64,000 bases of DNA from Gammaproteobacteria bacterium (GCA_016716465.1 JADJWH010000001.1:372001-436000), one strand, 5' to 3'; counted from the stretch's first letter, positions 24,986 to 35,028 are shown. Notes: generated by a model from the letters alone, not told the origin. Translations and numbers: made by a program.

Positions 24986-27900
24986 ATGCCACAATCACCT
25001 GAACTCGCCGGCGGCGAAGGTTTCACCTTTGAGGGCGATGCGGCTGCATTCTATCTCACCGCGCTGCTAACCGAGGCTTATGCACCCGGCATCGATGATC
25101 GAACCGTTGTTCGAGTTTCGGTCCAGCAACGCGATTTCGGTGAACCACTGGATGATGTGATCGTCGATTTTGAAGATTCCTCAAAGAACCCCGCCCGACT
25201 TAGCCTCCAGGTAAAGCGCTCGCTCACGATCAGCAGTGCAAAAACGAACAAAGACTTTCGCGAAATCATCCGCGACAGTTGGGCAACTCTCAACAAGTCA
25301 GACTTCCGCTTAAACGTCGACCGCTACGGGGCCGCAGTTGGTACGGTCACCCCTGCCAAAGAACGAGCATTAAAGACCGTTTGCGATTGGGCCCGCGAAA
25401 GCCTGACGGCTGGCCATTTCCACGCTCGCTTTGCGACGGGCGGCTGCGCCAGCGCTGACATCACAATGGTTAAGGACGACGTCGTTACTCTACTGGAAGC
25501 ATCGAAGGGGGCACCATGCACGAGTGAAGAAGAGTATCAGTTCCTTGCTCACCTCGTGCTCATACAATTCGACTTCCTCCGCGAAGGCGCCACTGATCCC
25601 TCTGATGCCATTAATCGTATTCAGGGTTGCCTCGCGCCCGAAGACGCAGCCAAGGCGCCGCTTGTCTGGTCTAGAACAGTTCAGCTGGCCCGTTCATCAG
25701 CTGGCAAATCAGGTCGGTTTGATCGCATACGTCTTGTTCGCTTGATCTCACCTGTCGCACGACTCCGCGGCGCGACCTCACTACGCTACGACCTCGATAA
25801 GTTAACGGAGCTAGCGAATAGCTACGCGAACCTCATTCCGGACGATATTGGGGGAACAAGACTCGACCGTATCTCGCTCCTTGAGAGCATGGACGCAAAA
25901 CTCACCACCGCCCGTGCCGTCCAGGTCCGCGGACTTCCGGGAAGTGGCAAATCGGTCCTGGTGAGGCGAGCGGTGCAGCGTGCGCTAGAACACGGGCCGA
26001 TTCTCTTCCTCAAAGCCGAACAGCTCGAAGGGACCAGCTGGATCAGCTATGCGACCTCGCAGGGTTTATCGGGTGCTCACCTAGAGCAACTTCTCGTAGA
26101 GATCGGGGCTGCCGGTACTCCCGTACTCTTTATCGATGCGATCGACCGCATCGACAAAGAACACCAGCCCATTATCGTCGATGTGATCCATGCCATTTTG
26201 GAATCACCACTACTTGATAACTGGCGCGTCGTCGTTTCCCTTCGCGATACCGGCATTGAGATGCTTCGCAATTGGTTGGGCGAATTCCTCGATGCCCTGA
26301 AGGTAGAAACGCTAAGCGTTGGTCAGTTGAGTGACGATGAGGCCGAGTCGCTTGTAAAAGCCAAGCCACACCTGAGATCGCTTCTGTTCGGATCCGCTCA
26401 AGTGCAAGAAATAGTCCGACGGCCTTTTTTCGCGAAAGTGCTGAACCAGAGCTACATGGCCGACCCCAGCGCTTCGACATTCGTCCCCCAATCTGAAGTC
26501 GATTTGATTGAGAATTGGTGGCGGCGGGGCGGCTACAATGAAACGGGTCAAAACGCACTTGAACGCCAGCGCGGACTACTCGACTTGGCAAGTGTTCGTG
26601 CCCGCCAGCTTAGCCAACCGATTGCCCTTGGCCAGTTAACTTCAGTCGCACACATCGATGACCTAAGATCAGACGGCATACTCCAAAATGCCCGTGAAGG
26701 GGTTTCCGTCAGCTTCGCCCACGATATCTTTTTCGAATGGGCCTTCTTTCATGTCCTAGCCGATCGCGGACTACACTGGATGGAGATTATCAAGGCCTGC
26801 GGCGAGCCACCGGCAGTCGCGCGCGTCGTCGAACTCACCTCTCAATGGGAGTATACGCAGGGAACAAACTGGCCGGCGTACCTTGCCCAAACGGAGAATT
26901 CGGAACTTAGATCGCAATGGCTGCGAGCGTGGCTGGTTGGTCCCCTCGGAACTGCGAGATTCGAAGTTGATGAAGACCAATTCGCGACGGCTGTCTTTGC
27001 CAACGACTTCAGACTTTTCAGGAAGACGCTTGTCTGGTTTCAGGCTGAGAAGACCACCCCGAATGAGAATATCCTTACCGGCGGTCTCCCACGGGAACAA
27101 CGCCAACGGTTCGCTGATCTTCTCGGATGGCCGTCCGACTTCTCCGCGTGGCGTCGCCTCATCAATTTTATACTGCGGCGCATTGCAGACATTCCGCAGC
27201 GGCTTTATCCAGAGATCGTCTCCATTTTCGAGGTCTGGCAGAATGCCTTGGCCGACCTTCGCAATCCGACGTCTCATGCACTTCTGCAACAATGCGCTGT
27301 CTGGCTCGCCGCCATAGACGCGATCAGTGCCGCCGATAGACCTGATGAGAACTCTGCTTATTGGGCGGAGGTTCCCGAATTGGGTGCTCTCAGAAAATCG
27401 TTGGGCCAGCTCCTCTTAAGATCATCGAGAGCCGAGCCGTCTCTTGCAGCCGACTATTTGCGACGGGTCACCAGCTCGGAGCGCATCCGAGACGATGCAT
27501 TCCATGACATCATCGCCTACTCACCCATCCTTGCCCCATCGCTGCCCCAGTCAGTGGTCGAGCTTTCACTAGCGTTCCTGCTAGGGGAGCTTCCGGATGA
27601 GCAAGTTGCCCGAGAAAAACAGGAACTTCATGACACGTCTGAGTGGCGCAAAGCAGTTTTAGCAAAGCCGGAAGCCGAACGGACGCGTAAAGAAAAAATG
27701 GCGCTTTCGGGCGGACTATATCTGCGAACCGTCGGCGATTTCAGCTACCACGACTGGGAAAGGCTTTCGATCCACGACGACCACCGAAGCTTCTGGCCCC
27801 CTTCGCCACTTCGAGAGCCATTTCATTCGCTTTTCCAATCATCTCCCGACCATGCACTGCGGCTCCTTCGAGAACTCTGCAATCATTCGATGACCGCATG

Positions 27901-30370
27901 GCGACAGCTGCATCATCACTCGCGCGACCGTGGAGGTACCCCTATACCGCTCGAACTCACCTTTCCCTGGGGTACCCAAATTTTCTGGGGTACCGATCGA
28001 GAGTATCTTTGGTTTCGGTCGACGTGGGCACCTAAATCTATCGGCAGCGCATTCATGGCGCTCGAGGAGTGGTGCCTCACCCAGCTTGAGCACAGCCGGA
28101 CTGTTGACGAGCTGATCAAGCAAATCGTAGAGGGGAACGAGTGCATCGCCATCCTAGGCATGGCATCAATGCTCGCGCTGCACACCGAGCGGGTGTCTGA
28201 AACAACATTGCCTCTGTTCACCTCGCAGCGCCTGTTGGCCGCGGACCATAATCGAATGGTGCAAGACCTTTCGTCAGCGTCGAACCTGATCGGTTTCACG
28301 AGTAGTGCTGACAAACCCCACATTGAAGCAATCCAGACGGCAAATGCTAGGACTGCCCGTAAGACACAGCTTAGTTGGATGGTACCCAGGTTTGTCTTTG
28401 CGACGGAGCCCCTCCGCGATCGAGCACGCGAAGCGATCCTCAATTTCAAGAACGATCTCCCCTTCCAGTACGAAGAACACCGCGACATTCTGGAGGCGCG
28501 GGAACACCTCACAAAGCAGGCACTCGAATATGCCGAGTTGGCAGAGCCGAAAAACTATCAGGCCTACCGCACCGAAGAGGGTTCGGACCAAGTAGCGATT
28601 GTCCACGTCAGCCCATCTGCCGCTCAGCCTGAAAATATCGCCAGGGCCGAAGAGGCTACTAAGTACCTGGGGCTTACCGGCCTTTGGACGTGGGCATCCA
28701 AATCATTCGACGAGAAGACACTGAACGACACCTATACGATCGAGGATGCCATCGTATTGTCCAAGGAAGCGGACACTAGCGACTTATTCGAAAACCCGAA
28801 CAGCGAGTATGAAGAGGAACAGATCGGAATGCGGCGGGGTGCAGTCGCCGCCACAGCGGCCATAGCGCTTAACTTCCGAGAAGGGTGTATACACGAAGAC
28901 CTTGAGTGGGCTCGTGATGTCCTAGAACGCGCGATCCGTCTGCCAGAAAAGTTCGATCTGATGTGGTCCCCCGGATCTGTCGTCCCGTGGCACCAGGGAA
29001 TCTATGCGGCCCGAGGCCTCGCAGCGGATCTCCGGGAAGATACAGCGGCTCGCAGTACGGCTAATGACCTCCTCACGCTGATCGCGCATCCACTTGAAAT
29101 TGTTGCGTTGACCGCTTTCGAAGAGGCCTGCAAGCTCTGGCCTAAGGACTCCAAGTTGACTTGGGCCGCGCTGATCTTGGCGTTTTCACTCTGCCGCGTT
29201 CCCTCGCGGCCGCGTGATCAGCCCCGTCAGCACAGTGAAGCACTCCATACATCAACTGAAGCACAAGCCGCTGTCAACGCGGCGCTTGCGTTCTATGAAC
29301 ATGGAAGCGAATGGGCGCCTCTCCCGTTACCGCCTCCAGCCTGGATGAAGGTCGAACCCGGGAAGGGCCGGCGTGGGCATCAAAGATACGAAGACTACGA
29401 CGTGGATGATGCAACCGACGCTGCTGAGGTATGGGGTGAACCGGATATCTTCTGGCACTCAAAGCAGGCTGCAGAAGTCCTTCAGCGCATCCCTTTCGAC
29501 GAGGTTCTTAACAGCAGCGCAAAGAGCGTGCTTCTCGACTTCCTTGCCAGTGTTCTCGACTGGACCAATCAGAAGAATGCGCCACCGTGGGTAAAGCCCG
29601 GACGCCGTGATCGGTCAGCGACACAAATCTTTGAGTGGACGCATACGCTCGGATCAAGGCTGGGGCACGTGGCTGGCCTTATCCCGCTTGCCGACTTTCA
29701 GTCCCGCTTCCTTGACCCGATTTTAGACCTCGAAGGCGACAATTGCTGGGCTCTCCTCTCGCCATTCACGAGCACCTATGTCTGCGCTTACGTGTACGAT
29801 GCTCCGGTCGTTCCAGTCGACACAGTTGCGATACTCGATCTCTGTCTCGGACGGCTCCTCCAGGACCCTACCTTCAAGCGCGACACCTACCGGAGCGGAG
29901 AATTTTCAGGCTTCGATCAACCCGAGCTTATTCGCACGTTGATGTTCGTCTCAGTCGAACGCGCGGATTTGGCCGCTCGCTACGTGAATGGCGACTGGTC
30001 CGAAATCAACCGCATACTGCCCTTGATTGATCGTTTCATTCGCGCTGGCGGATGGGCTGCTTCAGTGGTGGACCCGTTCTTGACGCTATGTGAACGAGCT
30101 AGAGCCAGCTACCCGGCCGAAGCTTTCGCAGAACAAGTGCTCGCAATTATCGGCGACGGTCCCGACAGCCTTAAAGGCTGGCATGGAACATTCATCCCAG
30201 CACGTATTGCAGAGCTGGTGCAACACTTTGCTCATCGCGACGCGCCGATGACGCTGACGGTGGCACAGAAGTTCCTGCGAATCCTCGACATGCTAGTCGA
30301 CATGGGAGATCGGCGGAGTGCGGCGCTTCAGCTTGGCGAGGCGTTCCGTGAGATTCGTGTGCCCGCTTAG
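24986..30370 (+). CDS. Avs-like STAND ATPase with N-terminal DUF4297/Cap4-like nuclease domain
   Basis: 1,794-aa giant protein. Residues about 8-80 match the DUF4297/Cap4 nuclease layout: GFTFEGDAAAFYLTALL, an Asp in PLDDVIVDF (56-57) and LQVKRS (74-79), a PD-(D/E)xK-type Q-x-K site. A P-loop NTPase follows with Walker A RGLPGSGKS (315-323) and Walker B VLFIDAIDRID (380-390). The remaining ~1,300 residues are helical and rich in Trp and Leu, suited to a repeat-type sensor. This nuclease-STAND-sensor order is that of AVAST (Avs) anti-phage proteins, which recognise phage proteins directly. I cannot assign an Avs subtype. It sits in cargo between two halves of the transfer operon. Base composition is similar to its surroundings and no frameshift is seen. 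Confidence 0.75.
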   Translation: MPQSPELAGGEGFTFEGDAAAFYLTALLTEAYAPGIDDRTVVRVSVQQRDFGEPLDDVIVDFEDSSKNPARLSLQVKRSLTISSAKTNKDFREIIRDSWATLNKSDFRLNVDRYGAAVGTVTPAKERALKTVCDWARESLTAGHFHARFATGGCASADITMVKDDVVTLLEASKGAPCTSEEEYQFLAHLVLIQFDFLREGATDPSDAINRIQGCLAPEDAAKAPLVWSRTVQLARSSAGKSGRFDRIRLVRLISPVARLRGATSLRYDLDKLTELANSYANLIPDDIGGTRLDRISLLESMDAKLTTARAVQVRGLPGSGKSVLVRRAVQRALEHGPILFLKAEQLEGTSWISYATSQGLSGAHLEQLLVEIGAAGTPVLFIDAIDRIDKEHQPIIVDVIHAILESPLLDNWRVVVSLRDTGIEMLRNWLGEFLDALKVETLSVGQLSDDEAESLVKAKPHLRSLLFGSAQVQEIVRRPFFAKVLNQSYMADPSASTFVPQSEVDLIENWWRRGGYNETGQNALERQRGLLDLASVRARQLSQPIALGQLTSVAHIDDLRSDGILQNAREGVSVSFAHDIFFEWAFFHVLADRGLHWMEIIKACGEPPAVARVVELTSQWEYTQGTNWPAYLAQTENSELRSQWLRAWLVGPLGTARFEVDEDQFATAVFANDFRLFRKTLVWFQAEKTTPNENILTGGLPREQRQRFADLLGWPSDFSAWRRLINFILRRIADIPQRLYPEIVSIFEVWQNALADLRNPTSHALLQQCAVWLAAIDAISAADRPDENSAYWAEVPELGALRKSLGQLLLRSSRAEPSLAADYLRRVTSSERIRDDAFHDIIAYSPILAPSLPQSVVELSLAFLLGELPDEQVAREKQELHDTSEWRKAVLAKPEAERTRKEKMALSGGLYLRTVGDFSYHDWERLSIHDDHRSFWPPSPLREPFHSLFQSSPDHALRLLRELCNHSMTAWRQLHHHSRDRGGTPIPLELTFPWGTQIFWGTDREYLWFRSTWAPKSIGSAFMALEEWCLTQLEHSRTVDELIKQIVEGNECIAILGMASMLALHTERVSETTLPLFTSQRLLAADHNRMVQDLSSASNLIGFTSSADKPHIEAIQTANARTARKTQLSWMVPRFVFATEPLRDRAREAILNFKNDLPFQYEEHRDILEAREHLTKQALEYAELAEPKNYQAYRTEEGSDQVAIVHVSPSAAQPENIARAEEATKYLGLTGLWTWASKSFDEKTLNDTYTIEDAIVLSKEADTSDLFENPNSEYEEEQIGMRRGAVAATAAIALNFREGCIHEDLEWARDVLERAIRLPEKFDLMWSPGSVVPWHQGIYAARGLAADLREDTAARSTANDLLTLIAHPLEIVALTAFEEACKLWPKDSKLTWAALILAFSLCRVPSRPRDQPRQHSEALHTSTEAQAAVNAALAFYEHGSEWAPLPLPPPAWMKVEPGKGRRGHQRYEDYDVDDATDAAEVWGEPDIFWHSKQAAEVLQRIPFDEVLNSSAKSVLLDFLASVLDWTNQKNAPPWVKPGRRDRSATQIFEWTHTLGSRLGHVAGLIPLADFQSRFLDPILDLEGDNCWALLSPFTSTYVCAYVYDAPVVPVDTVAILDLCLGRLLQDPTFKRDTYRSGEFSGFDQPELIRTLMFVSVERADLAARYVNGDWSEINRILPLIDRFIRAGGWAASVVDPFLTLCERARASYPAEAFAEQVLAIIGDGPDSLKGWHGTFIPARIAELVQHFAHRDAPMTLTVAQKFLRILDMLVDMGDRRSAALQLGEAFREIRVPA

Positions 30371-30677
30371 CGCGATGAGCATGCTTAGTTGGCTTTGTCT
30401 GATTGGACCTGGTTCTGACAAACGTGGCTGTGAGAGTGATCAGTATGTTGAGCGGCAAACTGTAACGGATCGACGATGTTGATAGCGTTCGGAATAACGT
30501 TCGTCGGTTTCTAATCCCGCCTTTTCGTATGTGAATATCGAATGTCCACTTTTGAACGTGTGACAGACTTTGTGTGACGACTAGAAAACCACCCCACCCA
30601 CCGAATAGATTTTCCATCGTCCACCGCCACTAATTCTCGCACTATGCCCCGTAACAACTTACGGGAGCAGCAGTGCC
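30371..30677. other. Leader region of the second transfer operon
   Basis: 307 bases without a gene between the giant ATPase and the RAQPRD gene. It presumably holds the promoter of the remaining transfer operon. The visible structure is a hairpin at 30648-30665 next to the ribosome site. Confidence 0.45.
30648..30665 (+). promoter_or_regulatory. Hairpin overlapping the RAQPRD ribosome site
   Basis: CCCGTAA (30648-30654) and TTACGGG (30659-30665) pair perfectly around CAAC. The right arm's GGG is part of GGGAG, the likely ribosome site for the ATG at 30678, so the hairpin could limit translation. Confidence 0.45.
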
Positions 30678-30980
30678 ATGAAACGCCAATTCTGGCCATC
30701 TACCTTTCTGATTCTAGGCTTGTGCGTCGCGCCGGCGGCGTTCGCTGATGCAGACGCCGAGCGTGAGGCGCTGGCGAAAATCATCCATGAGCTCAATGCC
30801 CTCGAGACGCTAATCAATCGCGCTGAGGTCAATGCTGATCGGGATTCCCGTATCCGATTTCGTTATGACTGGCTGCGTCAGGATCTGAAGCAGATCAAGG
30901 ACGGCATCCAGTCACACATCGATTCTCCCCGCGCGCAGCCTCGCTCATTTCCGCCGTTGCGCGGCGATTACCGTCGATAG
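30678..30980 (+). CDS. RAQPRD-family ICE protein
   Basis: 100-aa exported protein of the RAQPRD family. A signal peptide (FLILGLCVAPAAFA) is followed by a helical body (REALAKIIHELNALETLI, RIRFRYDWLRQDL). The family's namesake motif appears as RAQPRS rather than RAQPRD. It opens the second block of transfer genes after the cargo. Role: unknown structural component of the G-type secretion system. Confidence 0.9.
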   Translation: MKRQFWPSTFLILGLCVAPAAFADADAEREALAKIIHELNALETLINRAEVNADRDSRIRFRYDWLRQDLKQIKDGIQSHIDSPRAQPRSFPPLRGDYRR

Positions 30981-30989
30981 GTCTGGAGC

Positions 30990-31220
30990 GTGACCGCCGC
31001 GCAACAAACTGCATTCCAGGCCGGTTCCGGTATTACGCCAGCCACCATGCTGACGGCTATCGCGTCGATGATTCTGGTGTTGGCGTTTGTCTGGGTTATC
31101 TGGGTGGCGTTAGGAGTTTTTCGGGCCTGGCAGGAAGGGCAGGCCACGGTCTTCGATCTGACCTGGAGCACTCTGCGAGCAAGCATTGTTTTGATGGTTT
31201 TGGGTTTCTATTTGCGGTGA
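30990..31220 (+). CDS. TIGR03758-family small membrane protein
   Basis: 76-aa protein with two hydrophobic segments (TAIASMILVLAFVWVIWVAL and SIVLMVLGFYL) separated by RAWQEGQATVFDL, the TIGR03758 pattern. It starts at GTG, 9 bp after the RAQPRD gene. By order and size it could be pilin-related or a small channel subunit. Confidence 0.85.
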   Translation: MTAAQQTAFQAGSGITPATMLTAIASMILVLAFVWVIWVALGVFRAWQEGQATVFDLTWSTLRASIVLMVLGFYLR

Positions 31221-31320
31221 GTCAATCGAGAAAGTCCGGTAAGGGCAAACGGCGATGCATCGCAGTGGGATGCGGGGATAGGCCCCCTTTTTATCAGCGT
31301 TACAGAAGAGGACATTTGTT

Positions 31321-31698
31321 ATGGGTACATCAAATACAAAAAACGGCACCAACAAAAAATCGGCTGCCAATCGCAAATCGCTATTGGCGGCGGCCGCGGT
31401 GCTTTTCCCACTGCCGCTCTGGGCGGCGTTGCCGACGCCGGTCGCGCCGAGCACCGCTCCGCCGGCCGGTGACTGGATAGGCCTGATTCAGGGCTATATC
31501 AAAGATGGCGGTTTGGTACTCGGACTGGCCATTGCGGTTCTGGGATTTCTCTGGATCGCGTACCTGGGCTTCGCGAAATTCAATGAAGCTCGCCAAGGCA
31601 AGGCGGAGTGGGCTGAAGTCGGTGTCCTGGGGATCGTCGGCGCGATTGTGCTGATCTTCGCCAGCTATCTGCTCACAGAAGCGGCTGGCGTTATTTAA
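31321..31698 (+). CDS. TIGR03745-family membrane protein (pilin-like)
   Basis: 125-aa protein with a long signal peptide (LLAAAAVLFPLPLWA), a Pro/Thr/Ala-rich stretch and two hydrophobic helices (LVLGLAIAVLGFLWIAYLGF, VGVLGIVGAIVLIFASYLL). The size, signal peptide and two-helix layout are those of VirB2/TraA pilins, and the position just before the TraL-like gene agrees. I call it TIGR03745 and infer the pilin role. Confidence 0.85.
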   Translation: MGTSNTKNGTNKKSAANRKSLLAAAAVLFPLPLWAALPTPVAPSTAPPAGDWIGLIQGYIKDGGLVLGLAIAVLGFLWIAYLGFAKFNEARQGKAEWAEVGVLGIVGAIVLIFASYLLTEAAGVI

Positions 31699-31736
31699 CT
31701 TCCGGCGTCAACAGCAGCTTGCAGTAGGAGACGCGA

Positions 31737-32117
31737 ATGTCCAACGACCATGAAACACTGGCGGATCGGCTCAATGCCGAGCCCGCCATCTTTAAAGGCT
31801 GCTCATCCTCTGAGCTCGGCATGATTGTGGGGTTGGCCATCGTGGTATGGCTGCCCCTCAGTCTCTTGCTGGCCTGGTTGCTGGGCGCAATCACTATGGG
31901 CTTTGGTATCGCCGGTGTCGGTGTGGTGGCCACAGTCGTGGTTATGGCGACGTTGTTTCAGCGTATCAAACGTGGGCGGCCTGAAGGCTATTACCAACAA
32001 TGGCTACGTATTCGTCTGCAAACGATAGGGCTGTATCGCACGCCCTGGGTTTTACGTAGCGGGTCCTGGGACATTGGGAGAACGCACTATGCGCCGCTAC
32101 CGACTCGAAATCGATAA
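31737..32117 (+). CDS. TIGR03750-family protein (TraL/VirB3-like)
   Basis: 126-aa inner-membrane protein. LADRLNAEPAIFKGCSSSEL precedes two hydrophobic segments (about 25-48 and 50-72) and a basic cytoplasmic tail. It matches the TIGR03750 family and, by order, F-plasmid TraL (VirB3), the partner of the TraC ATPase. It overlaps the next gene by 29 bp. Confidence 0.87.
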   Translation: MSNDHETLADRLNAEPAIFKGCSSSELGMIVGLAIVVWLPLSLLLAWLLGAITMGFGIAGVGVVATVVVMATLFQRIKRGRPEGYYQQWLRIRLQTIGLYRTPWVLRSGSWDIGRTHYAPLPTRNR

Positions 32118-32766
32118 TGTGCGGTCACATTTGCGCTCCCTGTGGGTCGTGATCGGCTTGCAAGGACTGATCATTCTCGCCCTCTGGATCGGCTGGAGCC
32201 AGGCACCCAAGCAGCTGCGAGTTTATGTACCACCTGATTTGCGCTCGGGCGCTGTGTTGGCCGCAGAGGAAGTGCCTCCAGCGAACGTCTATGCCTTCGC
32301 GTTCTACATTTTTCAGCAGCTCAATCGCTGGCCCGAGAACGGTGCTACAGATTACGGCAATGCGATTTTTCGGATCTCACCTTATCTGACGCCTCGCTAC
32401 CGCAATGATCTGATTGAGGATATGGAGTTGAAGGCCAGACGCGGTGAGCTGGCTTATCGGGTACGCGGTGTTCATGAAGTCCCGGGGCATGGCTACGAAG
32501 AACGCCGCGTTGATGTCTTGTCCTCCGACGCCTGGATCGTGTGGCTAGATCTGGATTTGCTGGAGTCCGTGAAAGGCATGACTGTTAAGCAGACGACCAT
32601 TCGATACCCGGTTCGCGTAGTGCGCCAAGCTATCGATCCAGAAACCAATCCCTGGGGTCTGGCGCTTGATGGGTACGCAAGTGACGGCCCGCGTCGATTA
32701 ACCGATGCCGAACTGTCCGAACCCAGTGCAACCGGCAGCAACACCGGTAAGGAGCCCTCCAAATGA
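32089..32766 (+). CDS. TIGR03746-family protein (TraE/VirB8-like)
   Basis: 225-aa bitopic membrane protein. One N-terminal transmembrane segment (LWVVIGLQGLIILALWIGW) is followed by a periplasmic domain with FAFYIFQQLNRWPENG and PYLTPRYRNDLIEDM, the TIGR03746 signature. By order it is the counterpart of F TraE (VirB8). The ATG at 32089 is chosen over an in-frame ATG at 32074. It overlaps the next gene as ATGA. Confidence 0.88.
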   Translation: MRRYRLEIDNVRSHLRSLWVVIGLQGLIILALWIGWSQAPKQLRVYVPPDLRSGAVLAAEEVPPANVYAFAFYIFQQLNRWPENGATDYGNAIFRISPYLTPRYRNDLIEDMELKARRGELAYRVRGVHEVPGHGYEERRVDVLSSDAWIVWLDLDLLESVKGMTVKQTTIRYPVRVVRQAIDPETNPWGLALDGYASDGPRRLTDAELSEPSATGSNTGKEPSK

Positions 32767-33587
32767 ATGTCACTGATTACTACGTTCCAGCGAAATGGAT
32801 TGCCCTGCTCTGGTCATGTTTTCTCGGGTTATGTTTTCCCTTGGTCTCCTTTGCGCAAGTCGATGACGCAACATCGAACCGTCCTGAACGAATTGTCTGG
32901 AACAAAGCGCCTATTGCTATCCCGCTGGTCGTCAGTGAAGAGCGCCTTGTGCATTTTCCGGATTCGGTGAGCATCGGTTTGCCGCAGTCACTGACACCGT
33001 TTCTTCGCAGCCAAAGCATCAATGGCACCTTATACCTGTTGGCCAGACAACCCTTTGAGACCACCCGTGTCATGGTGCGCTCGGAAACCGATGGCCCGAT
33101 CTACGTCCTCGATATTTCAGCGTCACCAGGCGGATCAGACAGTCGCTCATTGCCTGATGTGCAGATACTGCTGGAGTCACAGCAAGAGGCCGGTGCCGCT
33201 GAGTCGACGTCTGACAATCGATCACGGTCTTTGGGTTATGCCTCGTTAACCCGTTATGCCGCTCAACAACTCTACGCGCCAACGCGACTGATCCCGCATC
33301 AGTCGGGTGTGGTTGCCATGCCGGTAAATGCCGAACCGGTCGATCTGTTGCATGGCGCAAAGGTTGAAGCCGTGCCGGTCGCCGCGTGGAAGGTGGGGCT
33401 GAAGTACGTTACTGCCGTAAAACTCACCAATCTTACTCAAAGACCGCTTGTGCTGGATCCGCGCGAACTGCGCGGGTCATGGCTGGCTGCGACGTTTCAG
33501 CACAATCGCCTGTTACCCGCCGGCAATGCGGCCGATACCACGGCCGTCTATCTGGTATCAGATCGGCCCTTCGATGTGGCGCTTTGA
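32763..33587 (+). CDS. TIGR03749-family protein (TraK/VirB9-like)
   Basis: 274-aa exported protein. Its signal peptide (WIALLWSCFLGLCFPLVSFA) precedes a beta-rich domain with RIVWNKAPIAIPL and LYLLARQPFETTRVMV, matching TIGR03749. By order it is the counterpart of F TraK (VirB9), part of the outer-membrane core complex. The gene overlaps its upstream neighbour by 4 bp. Confidence 0.88.
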   Translation: MNVTDYYVPAKWIALLWSCFLGLCFPLVSFAQVDDATSNRPERIVWNKAPIAIPLVVSEERLVHFPDSVSIGLPQSLTPFLRSQSINGTLYLLARQPFETTRVMVRSETDGPIYVLDISASPGGSDSRSLPDVQILLESQQEAGAAESTSDNRSRSLGYASLTRYAAQQLYAPTRLIPHQSGVVAMPVNAEPVDLLHGAKVEAVPVAAWKVGLKYVTAVKLTNLTQRPLVLDPRELRGSWLAATFQHNRLLPAGNAADTTAVYLVSDRPFDVAL

Positions 33588-33606
33588 GAGAGGATAAGAA
33601 TCAACC

Positions 33607-35028
33607 ATGTCGATGGTCACCAGTAATCGTTTGTTACCTATTCTTGCCGGCTCTGTTGTGCTGATGGCAGTGCTAGTTGCGGTGAAGTCCTGCTCCCCGA
33701 ATGAGGAGCAACCTCAGCTTTTGGAAGCCGTGCCACAAGCGCCGAAACCGGATGCCGATACACCCGCAGACACCATCAAGACACTGACGGCGAATGTCAG
33801 CGCCATGACCTCGGAACTCAATGCCCTGCGTCGGGATAACACCGCGCTCAAACAGGAGAATCGCGATCTAATCAAAGACAGAAAGCAGATCGAAAACAAC
33901 GTGCTGTCGAGAGTGCAGACAGCATTGGAGACAAAGCGCATGGATGCAGCCCCCACCGAAACCACGTCAGCCATCGCTGCGCTGACGGCGAGGGTGGATT
34001 CGCTGACTAATCGGTTTGGGACTTCATCTACGCGGCCGTCGTCTACGGGCTCCGATATTCCGATCGGACTCGGTCTGGATGGCATTGGAACATCGGCCGC
34101 GGAATCGGAATCGCTGGTGTGGGTCAATCCCCTGGAGTTCACGCCATCGCCTGACGGTGATAAGGAGACGTTGCTCAACCGCTTCAGTCGCACCGGCCGC
34201 AATGCGTTAGATGGCACTCGTCCGGAAGTGCAATCGCTTGTGGCGAAAGGATCCGATGCCCTCAATACCGCACTGCCGGTCTACACCGTGCCGCGCAATG
34301 CCACGCTGATTGGATCCACTGGCATGACCGCATTGGTGGGCAGGGTGCCTATCCAGGGGCAGGTCCGCGACCCCATGCCGTTCAAGGTGATTACCGGCAA
34401 GGAAAACCTGGCCGCCAATGGACTGCGCATTCCAGGCATCGAAGGCATGATCTGGAGTGGCACGGCCATCGGTGACTGGACGCTTTCCTGTGTGACCGGG
34501 AAATTGGAATCGGTGACCTTTGTCTTTGAAGACGGCACCATCCAGACTCTATCCAGTGACGATAACCAGTTGGGTGGTTCCAGTGGAAACAGTGATAGAC
34601 CACTGGGCTGGATTTCCGACGCGCGGGGTATCCCCTGTATCACGGGTGAACGCAAGACCAACGCACCCGCATTCCTGACACAGCGTATTGGCGTGATGGC
34701 GCTTGAAGCTGCCGGCGAGGCAGCGGCCCAGGCCGAAACCACAACGCTGATCAATGACTCTGGCTCGGCCACAAGCGTGGTCTCCGGTGAAACGGGCAAA
34801 TACGTATTAGGCAAAACCATCAGCGGCGGCAGTGACGAGGTTGCCCAATGGCTGCGCGAGCGTCAGGCACAAAGCTTTGATGCGGTATTTGTGCCCGCCG
34901 GTGTCGAGCTGGCGATCCATGTCGACCATGAACTTCCCATCGATTTCCATTCCAATGGCAGGAAACTCCATCATGAAACGAATCTTTTCGAACAAGCGAC
35001 GATTACCACTGGCTCTGGTCTCGATTAG
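33607..35028 (+). CDS. TIGR03752-family protein (TraB/VirB10-like)
   Basis: 473-aa protein anchored by an N-terminal transmembrane segment (LLPILAGSVVLMAVLVAV). A coiled coil (about 55-105, MTSELNALRRDNTALKQENR) spans the periplasm, and the C-terminal beta-barrel domain (about 230-470) carries NGLRIPGIEGMIWSGTAIG. This is the VirB10/TraB plan and matches TIGR03752. It overlaps the lipoprotein gene by 56 bp. Confidence 0.9.
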   Translation: MSMVTSNRLLPILAGSVVLMAVLVAVKSCSPNEEQPQLLEAVPQAPKPDADTPADTIKTLTANVSAMTSELNALRRDNTALKQENRDLIKDRKQIENNVLSRVQTALETKRMDAAPTETTSAIAALTARVDSLTNRFGTSSTRPSSTGSDIPIGLGLDGIGTSAAESESLVWVNPLEFTPSPDGDKETLLNRFSRTGRNALDGTRPEVQSLVAKGSDALNTALPVYTVPRNATLIGSTGMTALVGRVPIQGQVRDPMPFKVITGKENLAANGLRIPGIEGMIWSGTAIGDWTLSCVTGKLESVTFVFEDGTIQTLSSDDNQLGGSSGNSDRPLGWISDARGIPCITGERKTNAPAFLTQRIGVMALEAAGEAAAQAETTTLINDSGSATSVVSGETGKYVLGKTISGGSDEVAQWLRERQAQSFDAVFVPAGVELAIHVDHELPIDFHSNGRKLHHETNLFEQATITTGSGLD

